From positions 1,302,001 through 1,366,000 of the forward strand of contig CAJQUW010014769.1 in assembly GCA_907163375.1 (NCBI GenBank): a stretch of DNA of 64,000 bases. Reading direction: 5' to 3'. Each line of letters begins with the position of its first letter. Positions within the stretch are counted from its first letter, which is position 1. A program made the translations under genes and the position numbers. Positions 1 through 9,944 of the stretch are shown piece by piece. Source of the stretch: Prostheceraeus crozeri. Its lineage: Eukaryota > Platyhelminthes > Polycladida > Euryleptidae. The notes beneath the pieces were generated by a model, which had not been told where the DNA came from, made no database searches, and saw only the letters and a list, made by a program, of their open reading frames with translations.

Positions 1-273
1 GAAATGGATGGACAATAATATGTTCGCCCATAATCATGATACTAAGCCTTCTGCTTCTTTTAAAATATAAGATGCAATCAATCAGTCAATCAATTCATTG
101 CATGTTGCATGGAGACGAGGCTAGAAACCGGATTTTATATCTTTATGCTATTGCAAAATTGTCCTCGATGGTCTGCCAGGCAGCAAGCACCACTCAATCG
201 GCATGCACATGAAATCGATTGTAGCACCTAGTTCTGTCCTCTCAAAGGAAAATTCAACTTTCCCAGAATGTCC

Positions 274-554
274 CAGGGGAGTGTCTTGGCGCCTCTCCTC
301 TCCTGGGAAAAGCAGCTCCCGATGTCTAGCGTTTCATTTATGCTAACGATCTTTATGTAGCCTGCCAAGCTAAAGACTTCGTCACTGTAGAAGATGGATC
401 CATAACTGCTATACGGGCTGACCTTAAATGTCTACTGTTGCATGTGAATTCAAGAACCAAGTTTCCAAGACCAGCATGTATTGCATCAGAATTTGTTATA
501 ACATCATCACGAACATCGCTGCGTAGTAGTGACAACTCATCAACCGATAGCTGA
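274..554 (+). pseudogene. LINE reverse transcriptase palm fragment
   Basis: The frame starting at 274 gives QGSVLAPLL, corresponding to the usual PQGSVLGPLLF block. A frame change follows, and the frame from 339 reads YANDLYVACQAKDF and remains open to a stop at 552-554. YANDL would carry one of the two catalytic aspartates, with N in place of the first variable residue, as in many CR1-type RTs. The residues after about 400 do not obviously match the usual post-YADD helix, so the alignment is convincing only for roughly 30 residues around the active site. Confidence 0.55.
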
Positions 555-575
555 CTGGAGACTGGCAAGCAATTC

Positions 576-1241
576 AATCCCTAGAACAATGCAATGAACA
601 ATCAATCGCAACATTTCCCCATTTAAAAAGTTTGGGACATCTGAAAATAGAAAATATTTTAAATTTAAAACATTACATCTTTTACTATAAACATGAAGAA
701 TGATAACTCAATTCAAAATCATTAATCCAGCTGACAGTCAAACGGTGCGAGGCGTTTCACGAGGCCGGAAATTGTATATAGCAGAATCCGGCGCCTGCTC
801 ACAAGCAAGCGGCTCACTGTCGTGGTGAGTAGTCTTGTCCATATGCAGGAATATATTGCGTTGGTTATAAATGCGAAATCCAAAATCTGTATTAACTTTC
901 CACTCTCCCTTTCCAACCACTTTCAAAATGACACTGGAATATCATATTGCCTCGTCTTCAGATTTTACCAACGAATCTTAGCCACACTCTTTGATTTGGT
1001 AGATAGGTAATCGATTTCGCTCGAGAATTTTTATTTCGTTGGTAATATTGATTGTCCAAGGACTTGGGTCTTGACTCAGGACTTCGATCAGATAAATTGG
1101 TAAACTTTGAAATTACGCTGTGACAGTCGTTTCGCACTGTTGCACGAATGTAACAGAACACGCGGTGTAAAACGGTAGAAAATGGCAAGCGCGACTCACG
1201 ACGAATCCCTAGAACAATGCAATGAATAATCAGTCGCAACA
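576..1241. repeat. 38-bp direct repeat bracketing about 590 bp inside the LINE
   Basis: Positions 576-613 and 1204-1241 are the same 38-bp word, starting AATCCCTAGAACAATGCAAT, with two mismatches. The duplication separates the palm fragment from the thumb fragment of the broken LINE. It is too long for an ordinary target-site duplication. A segmental duplication within the LINE, or two LINE copies joined in tandem, is more likely. The 590 bp in between contain no recognisable coding sequence. Confidence 0.7.
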
Positions 1242-1287
1242 GCTAATATGAAGAGAGCGATCTGTAGGCAAGTCCTTTCGGAAGCAC

Positions 1288-1992
1288 ATGCATATACTCT
1301 TCACGTACGAAACAGGGACGCGTTGTGTAAGCCATAGCGTTGTGCAGAAAGCGCTTCCAATTATCAATAAATGGGTGTTCGAGAATAAGTTGCAAGTTAA
1401 TGAAGAAAAATCACAGCAACTTTTTATTTCCAATCAGAAAAGTCCCAAATCTCAAGCAGTAACACAGGTTGCCTTACCTGGTGTACCGATTGTTGATACA
1501 ATCAAACTTTTGGGTGTGGTGGTGAATAGGAACCTCAGCTGGAATGACCACATTCAACAGCTAACAAAAAAGGCATCATATCGTCTTGGCGCCCTAAAGC
1601 TCTTGAAACCATTCATGCCACCAGAGTCCCTCATTCTGATTTATAATGGTTCAATACGAAGTGTACTCGAATACTGTGCCCCTCTCTTCACATCACTTAG
1701 AGTAAATCAAGAGAAAGAATTGGAAGGCATTCAGAAGAGGGCCCATAGAATTATTTGTGGACCTCACTGTAATTGCAGCAATTTCGTTCCACTTAATTAT
1801 CGAAGACCGGTACAAGGGTTCAAGCTATTTACTGACTTAACACACGACGAAAATCACCCCTTACATCATCTTACTCCTAAGACACTCCAATACAGCGGAA
1901 AGTATTGTCTACCAAAAATAACAACAAAGCTTCAAAGTGATTCATTTCTGATAAAGATGAGCAAGCTTGCGAACAGCAATTTCTATCTGTGA
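1288..1992 (+). pseudogene. LINE reverse transcriptase thumb/C-terminal fragment
   Basis: An open frame of 234 residues matches the C-terminal part of CR1/jockey-clade reverse transcriptases. Markers in order are a KLQVNEEKSQQLFI segment (usual NxxKS...LI block) at about residues 35-48, IKLLGVVVNRNLSWNDHI at about 71-88 (the LGV...L.W..HI block), SIRSVLEYCAPLF at about 120-132, and LEGIQKRAHRIICG at about 143-156 (the E.IQKRA.RII block). The product would be the palm-thumb connection of a RT used for target-primed reverse transcription. The annotated start is only the first in-frame start after the break; it is not a natural N-terminus. The frame closes 150 bp before the ATT tail, which fits a LINE 3' UTR. 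Confidence 0.85.
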
Positions 1993-2163
1993 AATGACTG
2001 ACAGCACGACATTTCTTTAACTTCATGACTCTCTTCTCAGTTTTTTGTTTTTGACTGACTTCTTAATGCGATTCTGTACCCTGTTCAAATATTGTGTGGC
2101 CTTACGATTTTTATTATTAAGGCTGAGTTCATAAAATAAACGGCATTTATTATTATTATTATA

Positions 2164-3896
2164 TGTTTGATGAAAGCTGTCCCTCTCCAGTTTTCTAAGC
2201 ACTGTGTACTGGATCAATGTGTATCTTGGATTAGTGGGTGATCAGAGATAGATAGATCATATCCTTACATACCTTACATTGCTGGCGAACGCACATTGAA
2301 AGGACAAGAGACAAGATAAGTACATGGAACCAATGATTGCGGTGGCTCACAGCCACGAGATGGTGCGCTAGCCGCTAACCCTAAACTACTTCGCTCGTGC
2401 TTTGACAAACTCGTCAGCAGATGCGTGATCTGTGTGGGAGAAGTTGACGCATGCCAAAGAAGTGGATCCCATTCTCAATGATACTTCCATCTGAACGGGA
2501 TGATGCGACCAACAGCTCTCTTAATACGCATATACATGGGTACACTGTGACCTTCCACAGAACCTCACTCATCTCGCCACACCTCAATAGTGATGCAAAT
2601 GGAAAATTTTCTACTTTAGAAAAATTTTGAAATTTTTTTGGCGATTGATTAATTTGCCTTAAATTAATGTTTTACTGACTTCATAGTCATTCGCAAAGAC
2701 CGTGCAATATTCAAGGGCCGAAAACTTTCCTATATCTCTGTCACTTTTGGAAAACTCGATCTTTTCCATGTCTATTTCAGATCATTCCAAATGAATATCA
2801 GATATCTATCAGAAACTCAACTTTGAAGATATCTGAAATTCAATTGGAAGAATCTGAAATTTATCTGAAAATGTCTGAAATTCATTTGGAAAGATCTGAA
2901 ATCGATTTGGTGGTACCATAGAAATTAACGATACCATAGAAAGTCCTAGAATGGAAATTGCATGAAAATTATGGCACACGCCGAGGGAACTTAGTTGGGG
3001 CAAAAAGCAAATTTTGCGAGCTGGCTTTCTTGTTTTCGGGTTGGCATTTTTAATTATCAAGTCAATTTGTGATCTGCATTGTTGCTCCTAGTCCAAAGAT
3101 CATGTGCACAAAATCAATAGTGAATTTACAAAATACTGCAGCGACAGGATGACAAAGAAAGAAAACCTTTAAAACGTTCTGTACGTTTGTCATTTTGAAA
3201 TATCACTCATGTAATCTATCAAGAGTATATAATCAGACATATGCAACTTGCAATGTCGATTTACAGAACATGCATCACTCCAGCCTGAAATCAGAGGCCA
3301 ATAAATCTTCGATTATTCATTTTACTTTAAAAGGCTCCCCCTATTCATTATTTTTGAATAGTTTTCAAAATCTTTGCATGCTTTCGAATATCAGCTTCGA
3401 AAATATCATCACACTATATTACATAAGGCATTCAATGAATAATTGAACTATGGGTAGTACTTCTATGGGTAAGTACAAGTATCTGAATTAGAAATGGAGA
3501 AGGTGCAGTCTAATTGTCTTCAACAAAGATATCGGACATTCTCTATACATCAGAAGATAGGAGCTATCATAGATATTCCTTGTATACTCTTCACAGATGC
3601 AGTTTAGTCTTCATATCTTCCACTGTCTTGGTCGTTCGTGTATAACTGCTGTGTGGACTGCGTGCTATTGAACTTCACATGGGCCATATTGGTTACCAAA
3701 AAATCAAATTTCAACACATGGAAAATTTGCATCTCTAATCACCGCTGTATAGGCGAACTTTCAAGCTTTAGTAAACTCTATAATTCAGTGATTTATTGGT
3801 ACTCCAGATTTTTATCATTGCATGAAAACATAGGCTTTTGTGACGCAAGATTCGCGTTATCCTATAAACGGCGTCTGTATGATAATTAAGAAAATA
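2164..3896. other. Intergenic stretch without recognised gene
   Basis: Apart from the degenerate TCTGAAAT repeats at 2776-2912 I see no domain, RNA gene or element boundary here. Several short open frames exist (for example 3195-3446 and 3638-3889) but have no recognisable motifs and no codon structure unlike chance in AT-rich DNA. Confidence 0.5.
2776..2912. repeat. Degenerate tandem/inverted repeat of TCTGAAATTcATttGGAA
   Basis: The unit TCTGAAATT-CAATTGGAAgA recurs at about 2831, 2852, 2874 and 2895 with spacing near 21 bp. A reverse-complement version, with TTTCAGATCATTCCAAATGA, precedes it at 2776-2795. The cluster is a small decayed minisatellite with an internal inversion. No function is evident. 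Confidence 0.6.
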
Positions 3897-5556
3897 CAGT
3901 CCGTTTCATAAAAAGTGGATCATCCTAAAATTTGACTAAATAAAACATAAGTATGTTACAGAAAGCATTTTCATGTTATTTCATGTCCCTAATATATTTA
4001 AATGTCCTTATATAATCTGATAAGTTATGATACAGTAACGGTTCTTAAGAAGCTAATATTTTGTGGCCCTATCCTTATTGTCAATGACATTACCAATTCG
4101 TCTAGGCATTGATTCGATGATATCGCTGATTTTTGACTGATCTAACTTTCTCCACTCTCTTTTTAGCAGTGACGTAAGTTGTGATACGCCATCTGTAGGT
4201 AGCAGTGAACGACGAACGTTACGTTTTAGAATACTCCATACATTTTCTATGGGATTCAGATCAGGAGAACGAGCTGGCCAAGATAATGTCCTAAGCCCTA
4301 ATTGAGACTTGCATAAGTTGACTCTACTACTCCTGTGACACGTAGCATTATCATCATCCATAATAACCAAGTCGATGGATCACCAAGTTGATCTGTCATT
4401 TGGCCAATGTTCATTCGTAAAACATTCACATAGCGTTCAGAATTCATGGTTCCTTGCTGTATGTGAAGTTCAGAGCGGCCATTGGTCCAAATGCCAGCCC
4501 AAATCAGTAGAGTCGCACCACCTTGTACCCGGGGACGATGTAAATGTCTCGGAATTTCCTGATCAGAATTTATCCATAATCTCAATCGACCATCACTATC
4601 CTTCAGACGGACTGATGCCTCATCAGACCAGACAACCCGATCCCATTGATTTCGCCAGTGACAATGACTCATTGCCCATCTGAGACGTCTTTTTGTATGC
4701 TGATCTGATAATTCGATCTGAGAGGGCCTCTTACAGCTCTTGAAATTCGACTCAATAAGTCTTCTACGAATAGTGGACTTAGAAATAGACGAGTCTAGTG
4801 CAGCCATCTCAGTTAACGAGAGACTTGGATCAACTTTAACAAACCTCAAAATTAGGCGGTCTCTACGTTTGGATGTTTTGCGTGGACGGCCAGAGCCCTC
4901 TTCACGACAGAGTCGATAATCATCATTATGCCATCGATGCACATTTGTGTAAGGGACATTTAGCCGCTTGCTTGTAGCTCGCAAAGAAAACCCTAGTTCT
5001 TTCTAGCAAGGCTGACACTTTGCCTTTTGTGAAGGCGATCTCGTTATTGTTCATTTGTGCTTTGTATTGTTTTCAACCGGTAAGAGATAGATTTCTAGCT
5101 GAAAGCATCAGGAGTGCTGCCAACACCACCGCAACGAAGTCAGGAAGCTATGGAACATGAAGTCCAGTTAATCACATGTAGCAGTCACATTATTGTTGAT
5201 GAATAATGGTGCTATACTGGCTCTGATTGACCGATTTTCTTTATTTTTGTTTTGCTTGATAGCTTTTGGCTTGTAGAACAACATATTACATAACAAAGGA
5301 AACAAATGTAATTTTATAAGAGTGAGGTATGATTTTGTGTAACATTGCTAAATGAAGATCAAATTATCTACTACTTTTTTATCTATAACAGGAAAACAAC
5401 TCAATATTCATGCTTGAAATTTCCAACAATGATATTAGTAAGTACAACTGACATATCTTCCAAATTTCAGAGAAATTCGTTCAAGTTTGGCGGAGTTAGA
5501 CAAAGTTGAAGTTAAGGCTATGTTTAAGGGTGATCCATTTTTTATGAAACAATCTG
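3897..5556 (-). mobile_element. Tc1/mariner element, complete ends (1,660 bp)
   Basis: The left end begins CAGTCCGTTTCATAAAAAGT and the right end, read on the minus strand, begins CAGATTGTTTCATAAAAAAT. These terminal inverted repeats run for about 28 bp with few mismatches. TA dinucleotides lie at 3895-3896 and 5557-5558, the target duplication expected for the IS630-Tc1-mariner superfamily. The single transposase gene lies on the minus strand at 4053-5054. About 500 bp of non-coding DNA precede the gene, making the element a little longer than a minimal Tc1. Intact ends with only two reading-frame breaks suggest a fairly recent insertion. Confidence 0.93.
4053..5054 (-). pseudogene. Tc1-like transposase (DD34E), two frameshifts
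   Basis: This is a cut-and-paste transposase. From ATG at 5054 the frame reads MNNNEIAFTKGKVSALLERT, an N-terminal helix-turn-helix start typical of the family. A frame change near 4990 moves to a frame with VPYTNVHRWHND and the linker GSGRPRKTSKRRDR, the GRPR-type AT-hook between the two DNA-binding subdomains. The catalytic core has VVWSDEAS (first D), then after a second frame change near 4360 VIMDDDNATCHRS (second D) and SPDLNPIENVW (E). From D of DN to E there are 34 residues, so the triad is DD34E. All catalytic residues survive. Total length is near 333 residues, usual for Tc1. The two indels make the present copy inactive unless they are assembly errors. Confidence 0.9.
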
Positions 5557-5558
5557 TA

Positions 5559-6086
5559 CTATGCACAATAGCACTTTGATTAAACCACTTGCAGCAAAAG
5601 AATGCTCTCAAATCCGCAGCCAGGATTCGCATCGCTACGATCGTTTTGATCGAAACAATGATAAAAGCAAAAATTTTAGATCCATTTTATCGGTGTATAG
5701 TTGCCTCTGCTAACGTTAAGTCAAGTAATTTGCCTCTTCGTTTACACGTCAGGTTAACTGCGACGGTTCACTAGCAGACTTTAACCGCACAATTAATTCA
5801 TCTTCTCTTACGACATGTTTAACGCATGTACCTGACAACAATATTTTTGAACCAGACCTATACTTCAATCATTCCAGTCTTTTTCAACGAAAGTGCACTT
5901 TGATATATCTATGATTTATTGCTCGACGGACGATAAATGAGCCTCATCGTGCAATAAATATTATCGAAAAATTTATCGCTACATGGCTGTTGAAATTTCT
6001 TATTGCACTGTTATTGTATGCAATGAATTCGTTGTATGCAGACGTACATTCAAGGATATACCAATAGAACAATTGATATTTACAAT
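5559..6086. other. Stretch without recognised gene
   Basis: AT-rich DNA between the Tc1 element and the hAT-like MITE. A weak inverted repeat (ATTTATTGC / GCAATAAAT) sits near 5928-5962. No protein domain or RNA gene was recognised. Confidence 0.5.
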
Positions 6087-6251
6087 CACAGAATTAGACA
6101 GGTCGTCTCTTCTTCCGTTTAACTAGAAGGGAAGCATTGGAACATGTAAAGTTATTGAGATGGCACAATCTCCTGACTAAATACCATAGCAATCGAACAA
6201 TGAGCAGCCAGTTCAATATTAAGCACGCCAAATTGTGCAAAGTTTCAGTGA

Positions 6252-7130
6252 ATCCACGTCATTTAGACACACGACAATTAGACACACGACAAATAGACAC
6301 ACGACATTTAGACACACGACATTCAGACACACGATAATTAGACACAAATAGGGTACGACATTTAGACACACTCGTACTACGACATTTAGACACACTCGTA
6401 CTACGACATTTAGACACACTCATACTACGACATTTAGACACACTCGTACTACGACATTTAGACACACTCATACTACGACATTTAGACACACTACTACGAC
6501 ATTTAGACACACTTACATATTTTGTACACCAATCCAATCAAGGGCAACGCATCCTTTTCTAAGGTGTGACAAGTTACGATCAACAAGAGACAGCTTGTAT
6601 GAAACAATATGTTATGTAATACGAATACCTATTCGTCAAGACATAGGTCAAATTTTGAATTTGATTCATAAAATAGTGGTCAGACCTAAGCGCCGCAGAG
6701 CAACGTCTTCGACGATTTAGACACAGGCGAGCACCGATAATTGAATACGGTTAATCTATATAGACTACTAAGGTAAAAATCCGTTGCTGTAGTCTCTTCT
6801 GTTATTTGTTTCTTATTATACGATTTCATGTCTTACTGTCAACCACGAATTACCACTCAAATAGATGTTCATTACAATGTGGCCTACTGACAATATCAAA
6901 ACTGATCAATCGCATCGAATTTATGGTAGGAACACAGGAGTAGCCTACGTGTCACTCTCAGGAACAATTTTACCAGTATAACACTGGGTAGTTTTACATA
7001 AGATGAATTCATCAAAATATTCCTTTATTACTAATGTGTAAAAACATATAAATGTCATAGTATGAGTGTGTCTAAATGTCGTACCCTATTTGTGTCTAAT
7101 TGTCGTGTGTCTAAATGTCTGAATACCAGT
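6252..7130. mobile_element. Foldback element with tandem-repeat ends, nested in the hAT-like MITE
   Basis: The element is flanked by the octamer TTCAGTGA at 6244-6251 and 7131-7138 (the match extends to AGTTTCAGTGA). The empty site in the paralogous repeat at 28.76 kb has a single TTCAGTGA. The left end carries 15-bp units of the form ACACACGACAATTAG (about 6264-6345) followed by 24-bp units starting CGACATTTAGACACACTCGT (6356 to about 6515). The right end has the same pattern inverted at about 7058-7124, including the linker ACAAATAGGGTACGACATTT. The sea-urchin TU foldback family is described as having outer domains of short tandem repeats and 8-bp duplications, which this resembles. No transposase is encoded. 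Confidence 0.87.
6256..6515. repeat. Minisatellite: 15-bp then 24-bp ACGACATTTAGACACA units
   Basis: Four to five 15-bp units (ACACACGACAWWTAG) are followed by at least six 24-bp units at 6356, 6380, 6404, 6428, 6452 and 6476, all sharing CGACATTTAGACACAC. These form the outer inverted-repeat domain of the foldback element. Short proteins read from this block are artefacts of the repeat. Confidence 0.9.
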
Positions 7131-7729
7131 TTCAGTGACTGTTATCAACCGGATCACACAGCAAAGAGACACAGACGATGTCAAGTTCTACAGAGAAGTT
7201 TGTGAACGTTTTTTCATGCACCTGATAACTTTTTTTAAAATGATCGGAGGGCCCAGCATTATCGAGAAAACTTTTGCGCAGTGATCTGAATTCTTCGAAT
7301 CTGAAGAAATCGTGGTAATCGGAGCATTTTGAAGGAATTCAGAGCAGTCCGCAAGCGACGCACGACTATTTTTCCTATCTCTGCAAGGTATTAAAAATAT
7401 CCTTTTGCCCACTTATTAAGTTCCTGCATGTGCCATCTGTTTGAATCAGTTTGCACTTCTAGCAAAGTGATACGATTAAACAATCTAATTCTATGTTTAA
7501 ATGGTTAAGTAGAGAGTTATTCTGGAGAACTTGCCAAATATTCTGATAAACGACTCTACGGTTACGCTAAGGTAGCTTTGTTTCAGAATGAATGACAGCT
7601 TTGACAAGATGAATAGATTGAACCGTTCTATGTAGATAATTTTCTAAATGGTGGATTAAAGTGTCATCAAAGTATGACAGCGTGCTGAAACTGTGCAATT
7701 CGTCTCCGACGCGCTGTCAAGCAATAAGG

Positions 7730-7794
7730 TAGTTATCGCACTCTAGGCTTCGTCTCGACCTTCGGTCTCGATGAATCCCAGAGTGCGATAACTA
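7730..7794. repeat. Perfect-stem hairpin TAGTTATCGCACTCT
   Basis: TAGTTATCGCACTCT (7730-7744) is matched by its exact reverse complement at 7780-7794. An inner GACC-TTC-GGTC hairpin sits in the loop. A related sequence, TTATCGCACCCTAGGTTTCG, occurs at about 32308. This is probably the end of a repeat family rather than a transcription terminator, since no gene abuts it. Confidence 0.75.
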
Positions 7795-8880
7795 TCACTT
7801 AGTTGATCGCTTTCTTTACCAACAGGGAACAGTGATTTAGTTGACCAACTTCATAGAGTCCACAAAATCGAGACGATGGCGCACGAGCAATTGGACGCGT
7901 GTGTCGGTGTGTACAGCAGTGTGTTTCTAGTGTGCGGTCACTTAGTGAACCCGTATATATGCGCCTTGACACTTCACAAACTGGCAAGCATGCATTCATG
8001 ATTGTAGTATAAAAGGGCGTCCAAGGAAGGCGTTCCTCCTGAGTGATCTTCATTTATCCAGAATATCTTTATTTAAAAGTCACATATTACTCATTTGAGA
8101 AATTACTTCACAGCATGTAGCTCTAAAACATAGGTGCATGTTTTGAAAATTCCATATTAGTTTTTTGTCATGTTGAGGTTAGATTGGGAAAGATAATTTT
8201 ATAGTGATGGTTGGCTGTCTTAAAAGGATAGAAGGTTTAGAAGATTTACAAAATTACGACCTAAAATTTACATACCACAGTTAGGTATAGCAAAAGCAAC
8301 AAAGGAGTCTATGTATCAAAATAGATGGGATGTAAAGCAGGAATGGGACTATGCAACAAGTAGTATTGACTATGCAACAAGTAGTAATCGATTACATAGT
8401 ACCAATAGCATTTAATTCAAAACCTGACTATGATACTAAGCATATTGAGAGAATACTCAGCAAATTATGAGAAAATATAAAATGCATGCTTTCATATTAA
8501 CTCCCCATGTATTTTATTTAACAAATACAGCATGTCATTTCCTCGCCGGATGCTTCCACTTCTACTCTGTTGAATTGCTTCAAGCAACCAACTTATGTGA
8601 AAGAGCCCGACCCTTGACCGGTAGATGCCCTTTATTCTTATCATATCGAAGAAATATATCTCTGCGACTTTAGTCAGCAGACATTAAATCCAGAAAATGT
8701 TTACGGACGTGAGAATTATTCAACAAAAATGCTATATGTCGAGTCTTTCCATTTTTGATGGACAAGCGATCTGACCCGGTAGACGTCCACGTAAATGTAG
8801 CATTCAAAACTCAAGTAGGATGCTATTATTTACGTGAAAGTTCCTGTGATAACTTGTTTGATGCTAAACTTTGTGTCCCT
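7795..8880. other. Stretch without recognised gene, with part of a dispersed repeat at 8260-8350
   Basis: The segment around 8262-8350 (ACCACAGTTAGGTATA, then GGGAT, then GGAATGGG) resembles 32470-32550 (ACCACGGTTAGGTATA with the same order of words). With the hairpin at 7730 and its relative near 32308, it marks two copies of one dispersed repeat, both degenerate. Nothing else was recognised. Confidence 0.5.
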
Positions 8881-8949
8881 ATCATTGCTATCTTTGCCAT
8901 GACGCTATAAGCATGGCAGTGATAGCAACATGGCAAAGATAACGATGAT
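8881..8949. repeat. 21-bp inverted repeat (hairpin) next to the 545-bp inverted arm
   Basis: ATCATTGCTATCTTTGCCATG (two mismatches in 21) at 8881-8901 pairs with CATGGCAAAGATAACGATGA at 8929-8949. It lies just outside the left arm of the large inverted repeat starting at 8956. Confidence 0.75.
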
Positions 8950-8955
8950 AGAATG

Positions 8956-9497
8956 GATTCTGAGCGACCAAAAAACAACTACATATGAGGAAGATCTTAA
9001 TTACCAGAACCTTCAGAGATTATGCATGCATTTTCTATATTATACAACTAGGCCGTGCATTTTTAGCTCTTTTTTTCTTGAATTCAAAGACACTTCCTGT
9101 TCGAGTACAGTCACGAAATCTTGACTGCCTTTGGGCAATGCCCTGAAGTTGTCATTTCAGGCTACACTTTTCAAAATTGATGTTTTTGGTATTGGTGGAT
9201 CCAAATTAGTGAAAACCCATATATTTTTTAACGGGCTGTCGTCGCTAAATTGTGCCTGTACTAAGAGTGATATTGTTATGTGAAGAAAGGAAATTTTCGG
9301 ATGTGGGACAACATGTAAAAGTCATTCTGGTGTGATGACTAGTCGAAAAACGCTTTCATAATGATTACAGATAATTAATTTGACTTTTATTTAGCATTGC
9401 AGAATTTGATGCAAATTTGAAGATTTTGAGGTGAATCTTTTCGACGCTATGTTTACATTTATCATTAGCATTTCGTGCTTCTCGATATCTTTGAAGC
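8956..9497 (+). repeat. Left arm of 545-bp inverted repeat enclosing 7.4 kb
   Basis: This segment, starting GATTCTGAGCGACC, is repeated in reverse complement at 15777-16325, apparently above 90% identical over its whole length. It contains a short open frame (8930-9124) whose counterpart occurs on the minus strand of the other arm, but no known domain. Flanks outside the arms (GATAGAATG left, GATTTATTG right) agree in only 6 of 9 positions, so a target duplication is not proven. Confidence 0.88.
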
Positions 9498-9944
9498 AGC
9501 TTTAACATTGTAGCCTTAATGCTTAATCTCTATATGTACTTAAGAAGACATCATAGAGATAGAAACAAACAAACATCAAAAACCACCATCATCCAGGTTT
9601 AGCCATACCTTTGTTCTAGATGTTTATGGGTTTGCCTAGCACATAGCAAAATCAGTCGTGAATGTAGAGTCCTAATAAGTAGTGCCTGAGATCAAGATGG
9701 ATTTTTATGATGAAAGGGACATAATGGAAGAGCGACTGTAGATGCGTGTTTGATGGAATGGCGTAATTAGCGTGATAATGGAGAACGAGGACTGACGTCA
9801 CGGTTCTTTCCTAAAATTAATCTCTTTGATTTTAATTTTGCTAATTACTTTATTTTCATGTGATTGTTTAACAATTTTCAACAAGAAAAATTCAAATTGC
9901 AATTAAAATGAAGACAAAATGTATGACAAAATGAAGAAAGACAA
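9498..9944. other. Stretch without recognised gene inside the 7.4-kb bracket
   Basis: Between the left inverted arm and the decayed Tc1 transposase. No domain, RNA gene or repeat boundary recognised. Confidence 0.5.

Larger units (their letters stand above)
240..2163 (+). mobile_element. Broken non-LTR retrotransposon (LINE, CR1/jockey-like), 3' half
   Basis: Two reverse-transcriptase pieces lie on the plus strand in the correct order. At 274-300 the frame reads QGSVLAPLL, the conserved block before the active site. At 339-356, in another frame, it reads YANDLY, matching the YADD-type catalytic motif, and stays open to 554. The thumb region follows at 1288-1992. The element ends in a TTATTATTATTATTA tract at about 2146-2162; short microsatellite tails are usual for CR1/L2-type LINEs. 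A frame change between 300 and 339 and about 600 bp of extra sequence between the RT pieces show it is dead. The 5' end lies outside the window or is lost. Confidence 0.75.
6087..7495 (+). mobile_element. Non-autonomous hAT-like element, copy 1, split by a nested foldback insertion
   Basis: The left part (6087-6251) and right part (7131-7495) align end to end with the uninterrupted copy at 28605-29126. Short terminal inverted repeats begin CACAGAATTAGA on the left and CATAGAATTAGA on the right (minus-strand reading). The flanking octamers TTTACAAT (6079-6086) and TTTAAATG (7496-7503) match only partly, so the target duplication has decayed, unlike that of copy 2. Without the nested insert the element is about 520 bp. 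It encodes no transposase. Confidence 0.85.

Noticed and set aside
722-1239. Short overlapping open frames on both strands inside the broken LINE
   Set aside because: No recognised motif, mutually overlapping, and lying in the unexplained 590-bp segment between duplicated 38-bp words.
2290-2400. tRNA-like or SINE promoter near GCGCTAGCCGCTAACC
   Set aside because: An A-box-like word is visible on the minus strand but no B box follows at a fitting distance.
4375-4683. Plus-strand open frame of 102 codons
   Set aside because: Antisense shadow of the Tc1 transposase at 4053-5054.
6137-6537. Peptides with repeats LDTRQ / VSKCRS
   Set aside because: They are translations of the 15- and 24-bp minisatellite units of the foldback element.
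7730-7794. Rho-independent terminator
   Set aside because: The stem is strong but the context is eukaryotic and no gene ends here; a related sequence elsewhere shows it is part of a dispersed repeat.
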